Assembly: GCF_014876775.1 (NCBI RefSeq)
Contig: NZ_CP062310.1
Span: 186,001-250,000 of the forward strand
DNA: 64,000 bases
Reading direction: 5' to 3'
Origin: Infirmifilum lucidum
Lineage (GTDB): Archaea; Thermoproteota; Thermoprotei; Thermofilales; Thermofilaceae
Shown: in pieces, positions 7,566-15,629 of the stretch
Layout: the number at the start of each line of letters is the position of its first letter
How positions within the stretch are numbered: position 1 is the stretch's first letter
Notes under the pieces: model-generated
The model's database searches: none
The model's input: only the letters and a program-made list of their open reading frames with translations
What the model was told of the DNA's origin: nothing
Translations under genes and position numbers: made by a program

Positions 7566-8220
7566 TCCTGCTCACCCGTAGCTTCAGGAGGACTATCACA
7601 GTGTTGACCGCCAGGTATATTACTGCCAGGATAGCGCCCAGCGCTATGGCCGTGTCGAACTCGCCGGCACTAGTGTAGTAGACTATCGCCGTCGTGAGGA
7701 CACGCGTCTGGTACCTTATGTTCCCGCCCACTATTATGACTGCTCCCACCTCTGAGACAGCCCTGCCGAGTGCCGTTAGGACGGCGCCTATGAGGTTTAG
7801 CCTCGCCTCGTTGAGGAGGAGCAGGGCCTCATAGACCCTACTCGCTCTGAGCGAGGATATGAGCTCTCTGACGTCCCTCGGTAGGGACTCGACGGCCGTT
7901 ACTGTGAGCCCAGTCGTTATTGGGAGTGTCAGCAGGAACTGCGCCAGTATCATCGCCTCCGGGGTGAAGAGGATACCCATCCAGCCGAGCGGCCCCGACC
8001 TCGAGAGTAGCAGGTAGAGGAGGAGCCCCAGGAGCACGGGCGGAGTTCCCATGAGAGTGTTTATAACCGTTACCAGGACGTTCCTCCCCCTGAACTCCCG
8101 GCTCGCGACGAGAGCCCCGAGCACGAGGCCCAGGGCGGAGGAGAGAGCGACAGCTGTAACCGATACCCGTAGCGACAGCAGGGAAATTGACAGGATCTCG
8201 CCTATTGTCGTGTCACTAAT
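7555..8220 (-). CDS. tupB: Tungstate-type ABC transporter permease, ATT start likely
   Basis: A TupB/ModB-like inner-membrane permease of 221 residues with about five TM segments. The only ATG/GTG/TTG in frame is the GTG at 8124, which would remove the N-terminal helix. The frame continues upstream with family-like sequence (ILSISLLSLRVSVTAVALSS) to a TGA at 8227-8229. An ATT at 8218-8220 sits 6 nt after a perfect GGGTGA ribosome site that contains this TGA, so I place the start there. It overlaps the ATPase gene by 11 bp. Confidence 0.8.
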   Translation of the reverse strand: MSDTTIGEILSISLLSLRVSVTAVALSSALGLVLGALVASREFRGRNVLVTVINTLMGTPPVLLGLLLYLLLSRSGPLGWMGILFTPEAMILAQFLLTLPITTGLTVTAVESLPRDVRELISSLRASRVYEALLLLNEARLNLIGAVLTALGRAVSEVGAVIIVGGNIRYQTRVLTTAIVYYTSAGEFDTAIALGAILAVIYLAVNTVIVLLKLRVSRSVA

Positions 8221-8226
8221 AGCGAG

Positions 8227-8232
8227 TCACCC
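8227..8232 (-). promoter_or_regulatory. Ribosome binding site deciding the permease start
   Basis: GGGTGA on the minus strand, with 6 nt between it and an ATT codon. No ATG, GTG or TTG is available nearby in frame, which makes a non-canonical start likely. Confidence 0.5.
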
Positions 8233-8283
8233 GGGGCAACAGGAATATATCGCTGATGTGGGTCACCGAAAACTCCGGCAGGC

Positions 8284-9231
8284 TTAGGGGTCTTCCTGTA
8301 ACTGCTCCCTCCACCACGCAACTTGTTGCTCCTCGTAGGGGTCGTTGACGCCGAGCTTCGCCAGGTTGCCGAAGCAGGCGACGAACAGTTTTGCCCCGCC
8401 CTTCGAGTAGTTGCCGATGAGGGCTTGCCCCTTGGGCGAGACTATGAACTTGACGAACTTGTAGGCGGCGTCGTAGTTGACCCACGGGAAGCGGGTCTTG
8501 TTCACTAGCGTCGCCCTGTATATGTTCAAGAGCTCGGGGTCGCCTTCGAAGACCACCTTAAGTGACAGCTTGTCCTTGAAGGCAGTGTATGTGCTCCTGT
8601 CCGAGAGGGTGTACGCGTTCTTCAACTGATCCGCGACCATGAGCGTCTGCGACATGCCTTGGCCCGTCTCCTTGTACCACGGCTGCCCCGCAACGTCCAC
8701 GCCGGCTTTCTTCCATATCCTCAGCTCCTTGAGGTGCGTGCCCGACCTGTCGCCCCTCGATACGAAGACGGCCTTGCCCTGCTTGCCAGCCTCGGCTATG
8801 AGCCTGAACGCCTCCACGACGCTCTTGGCGCCCCTAACCCCCGCGGGGTCGTCTGAGGGGCCCAGCACGGCGAAGTCGTTGTAGGCGAAGGACGCTGCGT
8901 GCAACCCGTAGCCCTCTATTATGAACTGGTCTTCAAGCGGCCTGTCGTGGGTCAGCACTAGGTCTGCGTCGCCCCTCTTAGCTATCTCTATTGCCTGTCC
9001 TGTCCCGACAGCCACCCACGTGACGTTTATGTCAGGGTACATCGACTCGAACTCCCTCTTCAGCGCGTCGAGGAGCCCCGTCGCGTCTAGGCTCGTAGTC
9101 GTCGCTATCCTCAGGGTAGCCTTGCCTCTAGGCTGGCCCTGCTGGAGGACGTATAAGGCAGAGGCCGCCACTATCAGGGCTAGAGCAACTACAACTAGTA
9201 GCCTCCTGTCCATCGTTATGAATATTTTCAT
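8284..9231 (-). CDS. tupA: Tungstate-type ABC transporter substrate-binding protein
   Basis: About 315 residues: a short N-terminal TM anchor or signal (about 7-29), then a periplasmic-binding fold with the TupA-type start TLRIATTTSLDATGLLD, a TGQAIEIAKRGDADLV segment and GDRSGTH. The TTTS/SGTH pair matches the oxyanion-binding loops of TupA proteins. The start at 9231 (ATG) is preferred over the longer frame to 9363, because a TATA-like stretch (TTTTTAACTTA) lies about 40 nt upstream; ATG 9213 is also possible. It captures tungstate outside the cell for the downstream permease. Confidence 0.85.
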   Translation of the reverse strand: MKIFITMDRRLLVVVALALIVAASALYVLQQGQPRGKATLRIATTTSLDATGLLDALKREFESMYPDINVTWVAVGTGQAIEIAKRGDADLVLTHDRPLEDQFIIEGYGLHAASFAYNDFAVLGPSDDPAGVRGAKSVVEAFRLIAEAGKQGKAVFVSRGDRSGTHLKELRIWKKAGVDVAGQPWYKETGQGMSQTLMVADQLKNAYTLSDRSTYTAFKDKLSLKVVFEGDPELLNIYRATLVNKTRFPWVNYDAAYKFVKFIVSPKGQALIGNYSKGGAKLFVACFGNLAKLGVNDPYEEQQVAWWREQLQEDP

Positions 9232-9245
9232 AGCGTATATATGTG
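9232..9245. promoter_or_regulatory. GCGTATATAT element before tupA, possible regulator site
   Basis: An alternating AT stretch (AGCGTATATATGTG) lies directly before the tupA start. ModE/TunR sites often contain CGTATATA-like half sites, and a ModE-like regulator is encoded at 20518-21543. This is a suggestion only; the stretch could be plain promoter sequence. Confidence 0.25.
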
Positions 9246-9402
9246 TTTTTCTCCAATAAGTTAAAAATGCCGCAGATAAGATCCTATATTGTTTACTACT
9301 CTCGGCTATACCATTAATATTTAAGAGGCAGCACTCGAGACGCGAGTTTGTTAATTTTACCAAAAAAATATCAGCTAGACTGTGATATACTTAGTGATAG
9401 CA

Positions 9403-9543
9403 ATGGAGGCGAGCAGGGTAGGATCAAGGGGCAGGTGGGTAAAGCCTATTTATTCTGTCAATGACCCCTGTGTAGCCCCCGATAGGGTATCGCCGGCGGC
9501 ATGCTTTGTTCACTGCTCTTCATGCCAGTTCGGGAGCAGGTAA
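9403..9543 (+). CDS. Candidate RiPP precursor, 46-residue Cys-containing peptide
   Basis: ATG 9403 to TAA 9541-9543 encodes 46 residues. The first half is basic and polar (MEASRVGSRGRWVKP). The second half has four cysteines: C23, and C34, C38 and C41 in a CFVHCSSC cluster near the C-terminus. The stop is one base before the ATG of a radical SAM/SPASM enzyme with a PqqD-like peptide-binding domain, and that gene's ribosome site lies inside this frame. Leader-like front, cysteine core, maturase and exporter in one row is the usual layout of thioether RiPP operons (sactipeptides, ranthipeptides, SCIFF). The coding status rests on context; no homologue is known to me. Confidence 0.55.
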   Translation: MEASRVGSRGRWVKPIYSVNDPCVAPDRVSPAACFVHCSSCQFGSR

Positions 9544-9544
9544 G

Positions 9545-10933
9545 ATGCCGATCGAGCTAAGCAAGAGGTACTACCCGTTTTTCTCGAACGCGAGGACTGA
9601 AAACACGTACATTAGGGGCAGGCTAGTCAAGTCCATCATACTAGTCCCTCCGCTAGACAAGGTTGTATTCCTGAACGAGACGGCGACTGAGATCCTCGTC
9701 CTACTGGGCAAGGGCCTCACCCCCCTGGAGATAGTAGAGGAGTTGTCTCACTTGTACGGTGCAGATAGGGGGGAGGTCGAGAGAGATGTTACCAGCTTCA
9801 TAGAGTCCGGGCTGAGGGAGGGCTTTATTAGAGAGGAAGGGAGCCGGAGAGTTCCTCTGGATAAGCTGGAGAACTCCATGCAACTCACTCAGGGCTACTT
9901 GAAGTTTCCTGTAGATGTTGACGTTGAGGTCACTCGGAGGTGTAACATGAGGTGCGTTCACTGCTACTCTAACGCGATGCCCTCTGGAGAACAGGGCCCG
10001 CCACTGGAGTTCTTTGAGACCCTGGCAGACGAGCTCGGCGAGGGCTCTGCGATGAGAGTTCTCCTCGGTGGGGGAGAGCCTCTCCTCCGCGACGACATAG
10101 TCGAGATAGTTGAGGCGTTTACTTCTAGGGGGTTAGCCGTGCACATGTCCACGAACGGCCTGCTCTTCGACGAAGAGATAGCCGAGGAGCTATACAGGGC
10201 AGGCCTGAGAGTCATCCAGTTCAGCCTCGATGGTATCGGCGAGATCCATGATACTCTCAGGGGGTTTCCGGGTGCCTTTGACAGAGTTGTCGGCGCGATA
10301 AAAACTGCCAAGAGCCTGGGCTTTACAGTGCTTGTCAAGAGCGTAGTGATGAGGGCTAACGTGCACGAGATTTCAAAGGTCTACGAGTTAATCTCGAAGC
10401 TTGGAGTGGACTTTTATTCCTTCAATAGGGCTGTACCTGCGGGGAGGGCGCGCCCCAACTGGAGCAAGGTATATGTACTGTATTCTGAGTATGAAAAAGT
10501 GTTGGGGTCAGTGAAGGAGGCTTTGGGCGGGAGCAGAATGGAGGCTGGCTTCGAGGAGAGACTCCTCCACGTGGCCAAGCCCTCCGTTGCAGAACCGCCT
10601 AGCACCTGCAATGCTGGGATATCTTACATCTCTATCGACGCGAACCTAAGAGTCAGGCCCTGCAGCTACTTCCCTGAAAGGTTCACGTGCGGGGGGCTCT
10701 ATAGGGACTGGGAGAGCTTAAAAGAGGCGTGGAACGGCTGCGGGCTTCTGAGAGAGCTTAGAGGCCTATCCTTCGAAAAGCTCGAAGAGCCCTGCAGGTC
10801 TTGCAGGAGGTGCTATGGTGGCTGTAGGGCAGCAGCCCTTCTCCTCTACAATAGAGTTACCGCTCCCGACCCACTGTGCCCGCTCGTCGAGAGGCTCGGT
10901 GGCTTGAATGCTGGTGGTAGAGAATCTAACTAA
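9545..10933 (+). CDS. Radical SAM/SPASM peptide maturase with PqqD-like domain
   Basis: 462 residues. Residues about 20-100 form a PqqD-like winged domain (VVFLNETATEILVLL, then EVERDVTSFI), the RiPP recognition element type. The radical SAM core has C133xxxC137xxC140 (CNMRCVHC) and a GGGEPLL glycine motif. The C-terminal SPASM region has many cysteines, including EEPCRSCRRCYGGC, for auxiliary Fe-S clusters. Such enzymes install thioether, C-C or epimerised links in peptides. ATG 9545 follows the small peptide gene by one base; a longer frame from 9506 overlaps that gene. The next gene overlaps by 26 bp. The substrate is inferred to be the 46-residue peptide. Confidence 0.85.
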   Translation: MPIELSKRYYPFFSNARTENTYIRGRLVKSIILVPPLDKVVFLNETATEILVLLGKGLTPLEIVEELSHLYGADRGEVERDVTSFIESGLREGFIREEGSRRVPLDKLENSMQLTQGYLKFPVDVDVEVTRRCNMRCVHCYSNAMPSGEQGPPLEFFETLADELGEGSAMRVLLGGGEPLLRDDIVEIVEAFTSRGLAVHMSTNGLLFDEEIAEELYRAGLRVIQFSLDGIGEIHDTLRGFPGAFDRVVGAIKTAKSLGFTVLVKSVVMRANVHEISKVYELISKLGVDFYSFNRAVPAGRARPNWSKVYVLYSEYEKVLGSVKEALGGSRMEAGFEERLLHVAKPSVAEPPSTCNAGISYISIDANLRVRPCSYFPERFTCGGLYRDWESLKEAWNGCGLLRELRGLSFEKLEEPCRSCRRCYGGCRAAALLLYNRVTAPDPLCPLVERLGGLNAGGRESN

Positions 10934-11987
10934 GGACTTCCTAAGCTATACTTACAAGAAGTTCTCGGTTCCGATGAACTACATCCCACTCCTCTACTTC
11001 TACTACAAGATCGCCGAGAGAACAGGCGGAATAGAGAGGAAAGTTGTTAGAGTTTTGGACAACATAACGTTTAGGGTCAAGCAGGGAGAAGTGCTGGCAA
11101 TTCTAGGTCCAAACGGTTCCGGGAAAACTACTCTTCTCAGGATCCTGGCAGGGCTCAGCGAGCCGACTTCGGGTGCTATAAGCTGGAACGGAGAGGATTT
11201 GACGTGGCTCCCGGAGAGGAGGCAGAGGCTCTGCATGTACATCCCGGGGCTCTTGGGCGCGAGGATTTTCACTGATAGCTCGCTTACGGTGAGGAATAAC
11301 TTGAGGAGGTTTGCAGAGTTCTGCGGGGCTTCTGGGAGCAAAGTCGACGAAGTTTTGGCTCTCACCGGACTAGATGAGGTGAAGGACAGCTTCATATACG
11401 AGCTGTCTACGGGGTACCTGGCCAGGATTACCATAGCCATAGGCTTGATAAGGGACGCAGAGGTGTACTTACTAGACGAGACGTTTCTAGGCCTCTCCCT
11501 CGAGACGAAGAACGCTCTAATGGACTATGTTAGGGACAGTCTAGCCAGCAGGATGGAGAAAGCCGTCATACTGGCTACGAATGACATAAGGGATGCTGAG
11601 AGGATCGCGGATCGCTTCCTATTCCTCTACAACGGCCGCGTCGTGGAGGAGGGTGACGTCAGAAGCCTCCTCGGAAAGTTCAAGCTGGGCGATAGGATAA
11701 AGATTAGTGTGAGGTGCGAGCTCTCTAGCGAGCTGGTTAGAAGCCTAGAGTCTTACGGAAAAGTGAGCTACAGAGTAGAGTATGGCACCGTGGAATTGAC
11801 AGTACTGGTCGAAGACGCTGAGAGGGCGATCCCTGTGATACTGGGAGAAGTGGTATCCAGGGGCTGCGTGCCGAGCTCTCTCTCAGTCGACAGGCCCACG
11901 CTGGAGGACGTGTACATGCACCTCTATGCCGACAAGTGGAAAAAGCCCCAGGCCTCAGAGGTGACAGGGTGCTACGTGGTGATGTGA
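10908..11987 (+). CDS. ABC-2 type exporter ATP-binding protein of the RiPP cassette
   Basis: 359 residues. Walker A is GPNGSGKTT, the signature is LSTGYLAR (atypical, GY instead of GQ) and Walker B is VYLLDETFLGL with the catalytic Glu. An unusual insert of about 40 aromatic-rich residues (SVPMNYIPLLYFYYK) lies before the first strand, and there is a regulatory C-terminal domain of about 100 residues, as in NatA/drug exporters. It overlaps the maturase gene upstream and shares ATGA with the permease downstream. Export of the mature peptide or immunity to it is inferred. Confidence 0.85.
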   Translation: MLVVENLTKDFLSYTYKKFSVPMNYIPLLYFYYKIAERTGGIERKVVRVLDNITFRVKQGEVLAILGPNGSGKTTLLRILAGLSEPTSGAISWNGEDLTWLPERRQRLCMYIPGLLGARIFTDSSLTVRNNLRRFAEFCGASGSKVDEVLALTGLDEVKDSFIYELSTGYLARITIAIGLIRDAEVYLLDETFLGLSLETKNALMDYVRDSLASRMEKAVILATNDIRDAERIADRFLFLYNGRVVEEGDVRSLLGKFKLGDRIKISVRCELSSELVRSLESYGKVSYRVEYGTVELTVLVEDAERAIPVILGEVVSRGCVPSSLSVDRPTLEDVYMHLYADKWKKPQASEVTGCYVVM

Positions 11988-12838
11988 TGCGGCCGAGCAT
12001 CGATTTCGCCAGGGCGGTTCTCGGTTTCCTCTGGAAGAGGCTTAAGTACACGGTAGTGGGGTGGAGAGCGTGGTGGTTCGTCTTCGTTCCGGGAGAGTTT
12101 CTAAACATATTGCTCGGGCTTGCAACCTGGTACTTCTTCACTTTTTACCTGGCATCGACTGGCAGGGTGGGGGACATAATTTCCTACATAATCCTTGGAA
12201 TGGGGGTCAACACTGTGCTGAGGTCTGCTCTGGTTCACCTCTACTGGGCAATTCACGGGCTGTACTCCGGTTACCTGGAGAGTGGAGGCTTCAGGATGAG
12301 GTACTGGGAGTACTACAGCCTCGCCGGCGTACCTAAGTACGTGGCGGTTGTTGGCTTCATGGTCTTTGACAACCTCCGCTCTTTCGTAAGCCTGGCACTT
12401 TACTTAGTGGTTGGAGTCTTCGTCTTCAGAGTAATCTCTGGGAGCCTGCAGTCCTACGCCCTGGCGCTCTCCCTCCTATTAACAGGCTACCTGGCGACGT
12501 TTACCCTGGGGGTGCTCGTTGCCAGCTCTTTCTGGTTTTTCGTGAGATACAGGGAGCTGACGCTGAACCCGTTTGTATGGGTCATAGACGCTCTCGTCCC
12601 AGTCGTGAGCGGGATGTACTACCCCCTGGACGTCCTGCCTCCCTACTTGAGGGCTGTTGGAGAGCTCTTACCCCACACGCACACCATAGAGGCTATTCGA
12701 GTAGCGCTCGGAGTATCCAGAGGCGACATAGTGCCGCATGCCGCTGTACTACTGGTTTACATCTCTTTGCTTCCAGTAGCCGTACTAGTCTTCAGGAAGT
12801 GCGAACACTGGGCATTGAGGAAGTCGGGCATTTTATAA
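11987..12838 (+). CDS. ABC-2 type permease of the RiPP cassette
   Basis: 283 residues with about six TM helices and the ABC-2 pattern near the C-terminus (PLDVLPPYLRAVGELLPHTH). The ATG at 11987 overlaps the ATPase stop in an ATGA arrangement, so translation is coupled; the longer frame from 11936 is not used. It forms the membrane part of the exporter with the preceding ATPase. Confidence 0.85.
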   Translation: MRPSIDFARAVLGFLWKRLKYTVVGWRAWWFVFVPGEFLNILLGLATWYFFTFYLASTGRVGDIISYIILGMGVNTVLRSALVHLYWAIHGLYSGYLESGGFRMRYWEYYSLAGVPKYVAVVGFMVFDNLRSFVSLALYLVVGVFVFRVISGSLQSYALALSLLLTGYLATFTLGVLVASSFWFFVRYRELTLNPFVWVIDALVPVVSGMYYPLDVLPPYLRAVGELLPHTHTIEAIRVALGVSRGDIVPHAAVLLVYISLLPVAVLVFRKCEHWALRKSGIL

Positions 12839-12901
12839 CGTGCTGGTCTAGCCGAGCCAAACAGGGTGCGCCGGGAAAGCACCCCTATAACCGTGTCTAA
12901 C

Positions 12902-13063
12902 GTGAAGATGAAGATGCTCTACTTCTTCCTTCTGCCCTTCCTCCTGCTCTCGGTATAGCCGGAGAAGCGCCTCATCTCGCGCTCTACTTTTCTAAAGTTG
13001 CAGAGCCGGAGAACAGATGAGCTGCCCGAGGAACCGGAGCAGCCCCCGCTCCGCCAGTAGAAA
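12902..13063 (+). pseudogene. Possible decayed short secreted-peptide gene
   Basis: GTG 12902 opens a basic-hydrophobic peptide (MKMLYFFLLPFLLL) like a signal sequence, but a stop occurs at 12957-12959. Beyond it open Pro/Glu-rich sequence continues to a TAG at 13061-13063. It may be a broken small gene or chance. It lies between the exporter permease and the NUDIX gene. Confidence 0.25.
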
Positions 13064-13071
13064 CATTATTA

Positions 13072-13641
13072 ATGAGGTGGACGCGTGAAGCCCTTGTGTC
13101 TGCTAGCCCCGAGGTAGTCGGAGACACACTGCTGTGTGAGGGCAGGAGGGTGAGGCTCTACAGGCGGGAAGTGAGGTACGGGGGCAAGACCTACGTGCGC
13201 GACGTGGTGGCCTTCGGGCAGGGCGTCGTCATAGTGCCAGTTAAAAGCGACGGGAGGATAGTGTTCGTGGAGCAGTGGCGCGCCCCGCTGAAGCGCTGGG
13301 TAATCGAGTTGCCAGCGGGGAAGCTCGAGGAGGGAGAAAAACCCCTTGAGGCTGCTAGGCGCGAGCTGGAGGAGGAGACGGGGTACAGGGCCGGGAAGTG
13401 GGAGTACGTTGGGGGCTTCAGCGTTGCCCCGGGCTACAGCGACGAGGTACTGCACTTCTTCATAGCTAGTGGGCTTGAACACGTCGGGGCGCGCCCTGAG
13501 CTCGGGGAGGTCATAAGGGTGGTCGAGATGGGCCCTGGCGAGTACCTGGAGAGCGTGGCAGGCGGGGTGGGGGACCTCAAGACGGTGGCAGGGGTTCTCC
13601 TCTACATTTCCGCTAGGGGGCGTGGTGGCTCGTGGGTCTGA
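13072..13641 (+). CDS. NUDIX hydrolase, ADP-ribose pyrophosphatase-like
   Basis: 189 residues with a complete Nudix box, G-x5-E-x7-REL-x-EE-x-G (from GKLEEGEKPLE to ELEEETGY). The flanking architecture (VEQWRAPL and a PAGKLE turn) is that of ADP-ribose/nucleoside diphosphate sugar pyrophosphatases. It is cytoplasmic. ATG 13072 is the first start. It overlaps the flippase gene by 10 bp, so the two are probably co-transcribed, perhaps for sugar nucleotide turnover in surface glycan synthesis. Confidence 0.85.
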   Translation: MRWTREALVSASPEVVGDTLLCEGRRVRLYRREVRYGGKTYVRDVVAFGQGVVIVPVKSDGRIVFVEQWRAPLKRWVIELPAGKLEEGEKPLEAARRELEEETGYRAGKWEYVGGFSVAPGYSDEVLHFFIASGLEHVGARPELGEVIRVVEMGPGEYLESVAGGVGDLKTVAGVLLYISARGRGGSWV

Positions 13642-15086
13642 AGAAGACTGGCCTGCTCTTCTACCTCGAGAGAATATACAGCGTGCTCGTCGGGGCAGCG
13701 TTCATACTGCTGGTAACGCGCAACCTTAGGCCTAGCGAGTTCGGCGCCTGGAGCGTGGTGTCGTCTGTCCTCACCTACGCTAGCATGGCTACACTCGTGA
13801 ACTACTGGGTTACGAGGTTTAGGGCTAGGGGTGAGGTGGAGAGTCTTTCGACGGGCCTGGCCCTGTCGTCGGCGTTTTCCCTGGTGGCAATGGCTTCTCT
13901 GGCTATACTGTCCAGGGCTATAAGCGACTCCTTCGACGTCCCCTATGAGGCCCTCGTGGTCTCGGTGTTCTACCTCCCGTTCTTGTACCTGAACAGCACC
14001 ATGTACGCGTCCCTGTATGCCGTCAACCCGCCCCTCACTGCCGTCACGGAGTTCGTATTCGAGACCGTCAAGCTACTAGCCGCTCTGGTCTTCGCACTGA
14101 CGTCAAAGGTCACACTTGTAACCGCGATGCTCGCAGTCCTAGCCGGGCATGCAGGCCAGGCGCTAGCCCTCGCTTTCTTCACGAGGAGAGATATGAGGCA
14201 CAGGCCCAGCCTGGAGCTCGCCAAGAAGGTACTGGCCTACTCGTGGGTGAATGCCCTCGGCCTCCCAGCATCCATCATAGCCTTGATGGACGTGCCCCTA
14301 ATCTCGCACTACGCCTCCAACAGGGCTGTCGCGTACTACACTGTGGTACTGACATACTCCAACCTCGTGGGCTACTCCTACATGCTAGGCCGCGGCCTGT
14401 ACCCGAGCCTGCTTCAATCGCACGAGAATGCCAGGGAGAAGCTCGAGGAGACTCTCAGGTTCTCCCTGTTGCTCGGAGTCCCGACAGCCCTGGGCGCCGT
14501 AGCCCTTGCACCGAACCTGCTCTTCATCCTCAACCCAGACTACGTAGTGGCCGCCCCTGTCCTAGTTGCCGCCTCGATAGCGTCGCTGGTAGGCGTTCTC
14601 AACGGCATCCTCTCGGACGCGTTGCAGGGGCTTGAGAAGCGCGACTTCGAGGGGTCGAGCCCGGCCGGGCTAGCGAGCACGTACATGTTCAAGGCAGTGG
14701 TGGTGGGCCTGGCTAGAGCTGTAGCCGGCATTACAGGCCTAGTGCTCGTACTGTCTACAGTGAGGGGGGATGTCGAGATAGCTACTCTTGCGAGGGTTTC
14801 CTGGCTCTTCGCCGAGATCATGGTCTTCGCCAGCCTATACGCCCTCGCGAGACAGCACTTGAGCCTCCGCTTCGTGTCAGGGGTGCTCGCCAGGTACGTT
14901 GTAGCCTCTATCCCCATGTGCCTTGTCGCGGCCTACATAGACCCGTGGAAGGTCAGGGAAGCCTTCCTCGCAGTCCTCGCTGGAGGGGCAGTATACTTCA
15001 CAACACTATACCTAGTCGACGGCTGGTTCAGGAGGCTCGCGACAGCTACCCTGGCGCGCCTCGCCCGGGCCGCTCTACGCGCGTAG
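13632..15086 (+). CDS. Wzx-like polysaccharide flippase (MOP superfamily)
   Basis: 484 residues with about 12-14 TM helices. The N-terminus (LVTRNLRPSEFGAWSVVSS) has the pattern of Wzx/RfbX oligosaccharide flippases. It probably moves lipid-linked glycans across the membrane for glycoprotein or surface polymer assembly. The GTG start at 13632 overlaps the NUDIX gene. Its 3' end overlaps the convergent small gene by 41 bp. Confidence 0.8.
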   Translation: MGLKKTGLLFYLERIYSVLVGAAFILLVTRNLRPSEFGAWSVVSSVLTYASMATLVNYWVTRFRARGEVESLSTGLALSSAFSLVAMASLAILSRAISDSFDVPYEALVVSVFYLPFLYLNSTMYASLYAVNPPLTAVTEFVFETVKLLAALVFALTSKVTLVTAMLAVLAGHAGQALALAFFTRRDMRHRPSLELAKKVLAYSWVNALGLPASIIALMDVPLISHYASNRAVAYYTVVLTYSNLVGYSYMLGRGLYPSLLQSHENAREKLEETLRFSLLLGVPTALGAVALAPNLLFILNPDYVVAAPVLVAASIASLVGVLNGILSDALQGLEKRDFEGSSPAGLASTYMFKAVVVGLARAVAGITGLVLVLSTVRGDVEIATLARVSWLFAEIMVFASLYALARQHLSLRFVSGVLARYVVASIPMCLVAAYIDPWKVREAFLAVLAGGAVYFTTLYLVDGWFRRLATATLARLARAALRA

Positions 15087-15342
15087 ACACGACTAAGAGC
15101 TTTACGTGGGGGTCTACTTCTCTTAAAGCCCCGCGAAGCAAAGCCAGAACCTCAGGGGGTAGCTCTTCCCCAGCGTAGAGCTCTGCCGTGCCCCTCCACG
15201 GCTCCAGTAACACTACGCCTACAATCCTGCCGCCGTAGCCCAGGATGTACTCGTATGCGTGCATGTGCACGTACAGCCCACGCCTTCTGAGCTCTAAGAG
15301 AAGCTTCAACCTTGCACCAGGAGTCTCGAGCATAGACCTCAT
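15046..15342 (-). CDS. Small conserved-looking protein of unknown function
   Basis: 98 residues, alpha/beta, no signal and no recognised motif. ATG 15342 is chosen because a TATA box (GCTTAAAAG at about 15377-15385) lies about 35 nt upstream; a longer frame reaches 15375. It is convergent with the flippase gene and overlaps its end by 41 bp. Confidence 0.5.
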   Translation of the reverse strand: MRSMLETPGARLKLLLELRRRGLYVHMHAYEYILGYGGRIVGVVLLEPWRGTAELYAGEELPPEVLALLRGALREVDPHVKLLVVSTRVERPGRGAPG

Positions 15343-15629
15343 ATTAGCCCCACGAGAAGTTCCTAGAAGGCACAACTTTTAAGCCTTAGAGTATTAATAA
15401 GAGATCTTCTAGTACTTTGACTTGATTTTGGTTTCTGTTATGTTCAACTACGTGCATGGGACTCGAAAATAGGTATACTAGAAATCATTGCTTGAATTCG
15501 TAGCAATTCGGTTTCTCATAGTTTGAAGGTGCTGTACGTATTACAGCTTCGACTGTAAACGTCGCTGTGCAGCGCGGAGCTCTTTATAATCGCTATTTTT
15601 TAATTCACGATATCTTTATCGTAATAACA
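15343..15629. other. AT-rich spacer with promoters
   Basis: An AT-rich, unusually low-GC spacer. It holds the minus-strand TATA of the small gene (about 15377-15385) and a plus-strand TATA (CTTTATAATCG, about 15582-15592) for the restriction-modification gene. No ORF or RNA is recognised. Confidence 0.45.

Noticed and set aside
9403-9543. The CxxxCxxC in the small peptide as a piece of a broken radical SAM enzyme
   Set aside because: The surrounding residues do not match a radical SAM core, and the following enzyme is complete with its own CNMRCVHC motif.
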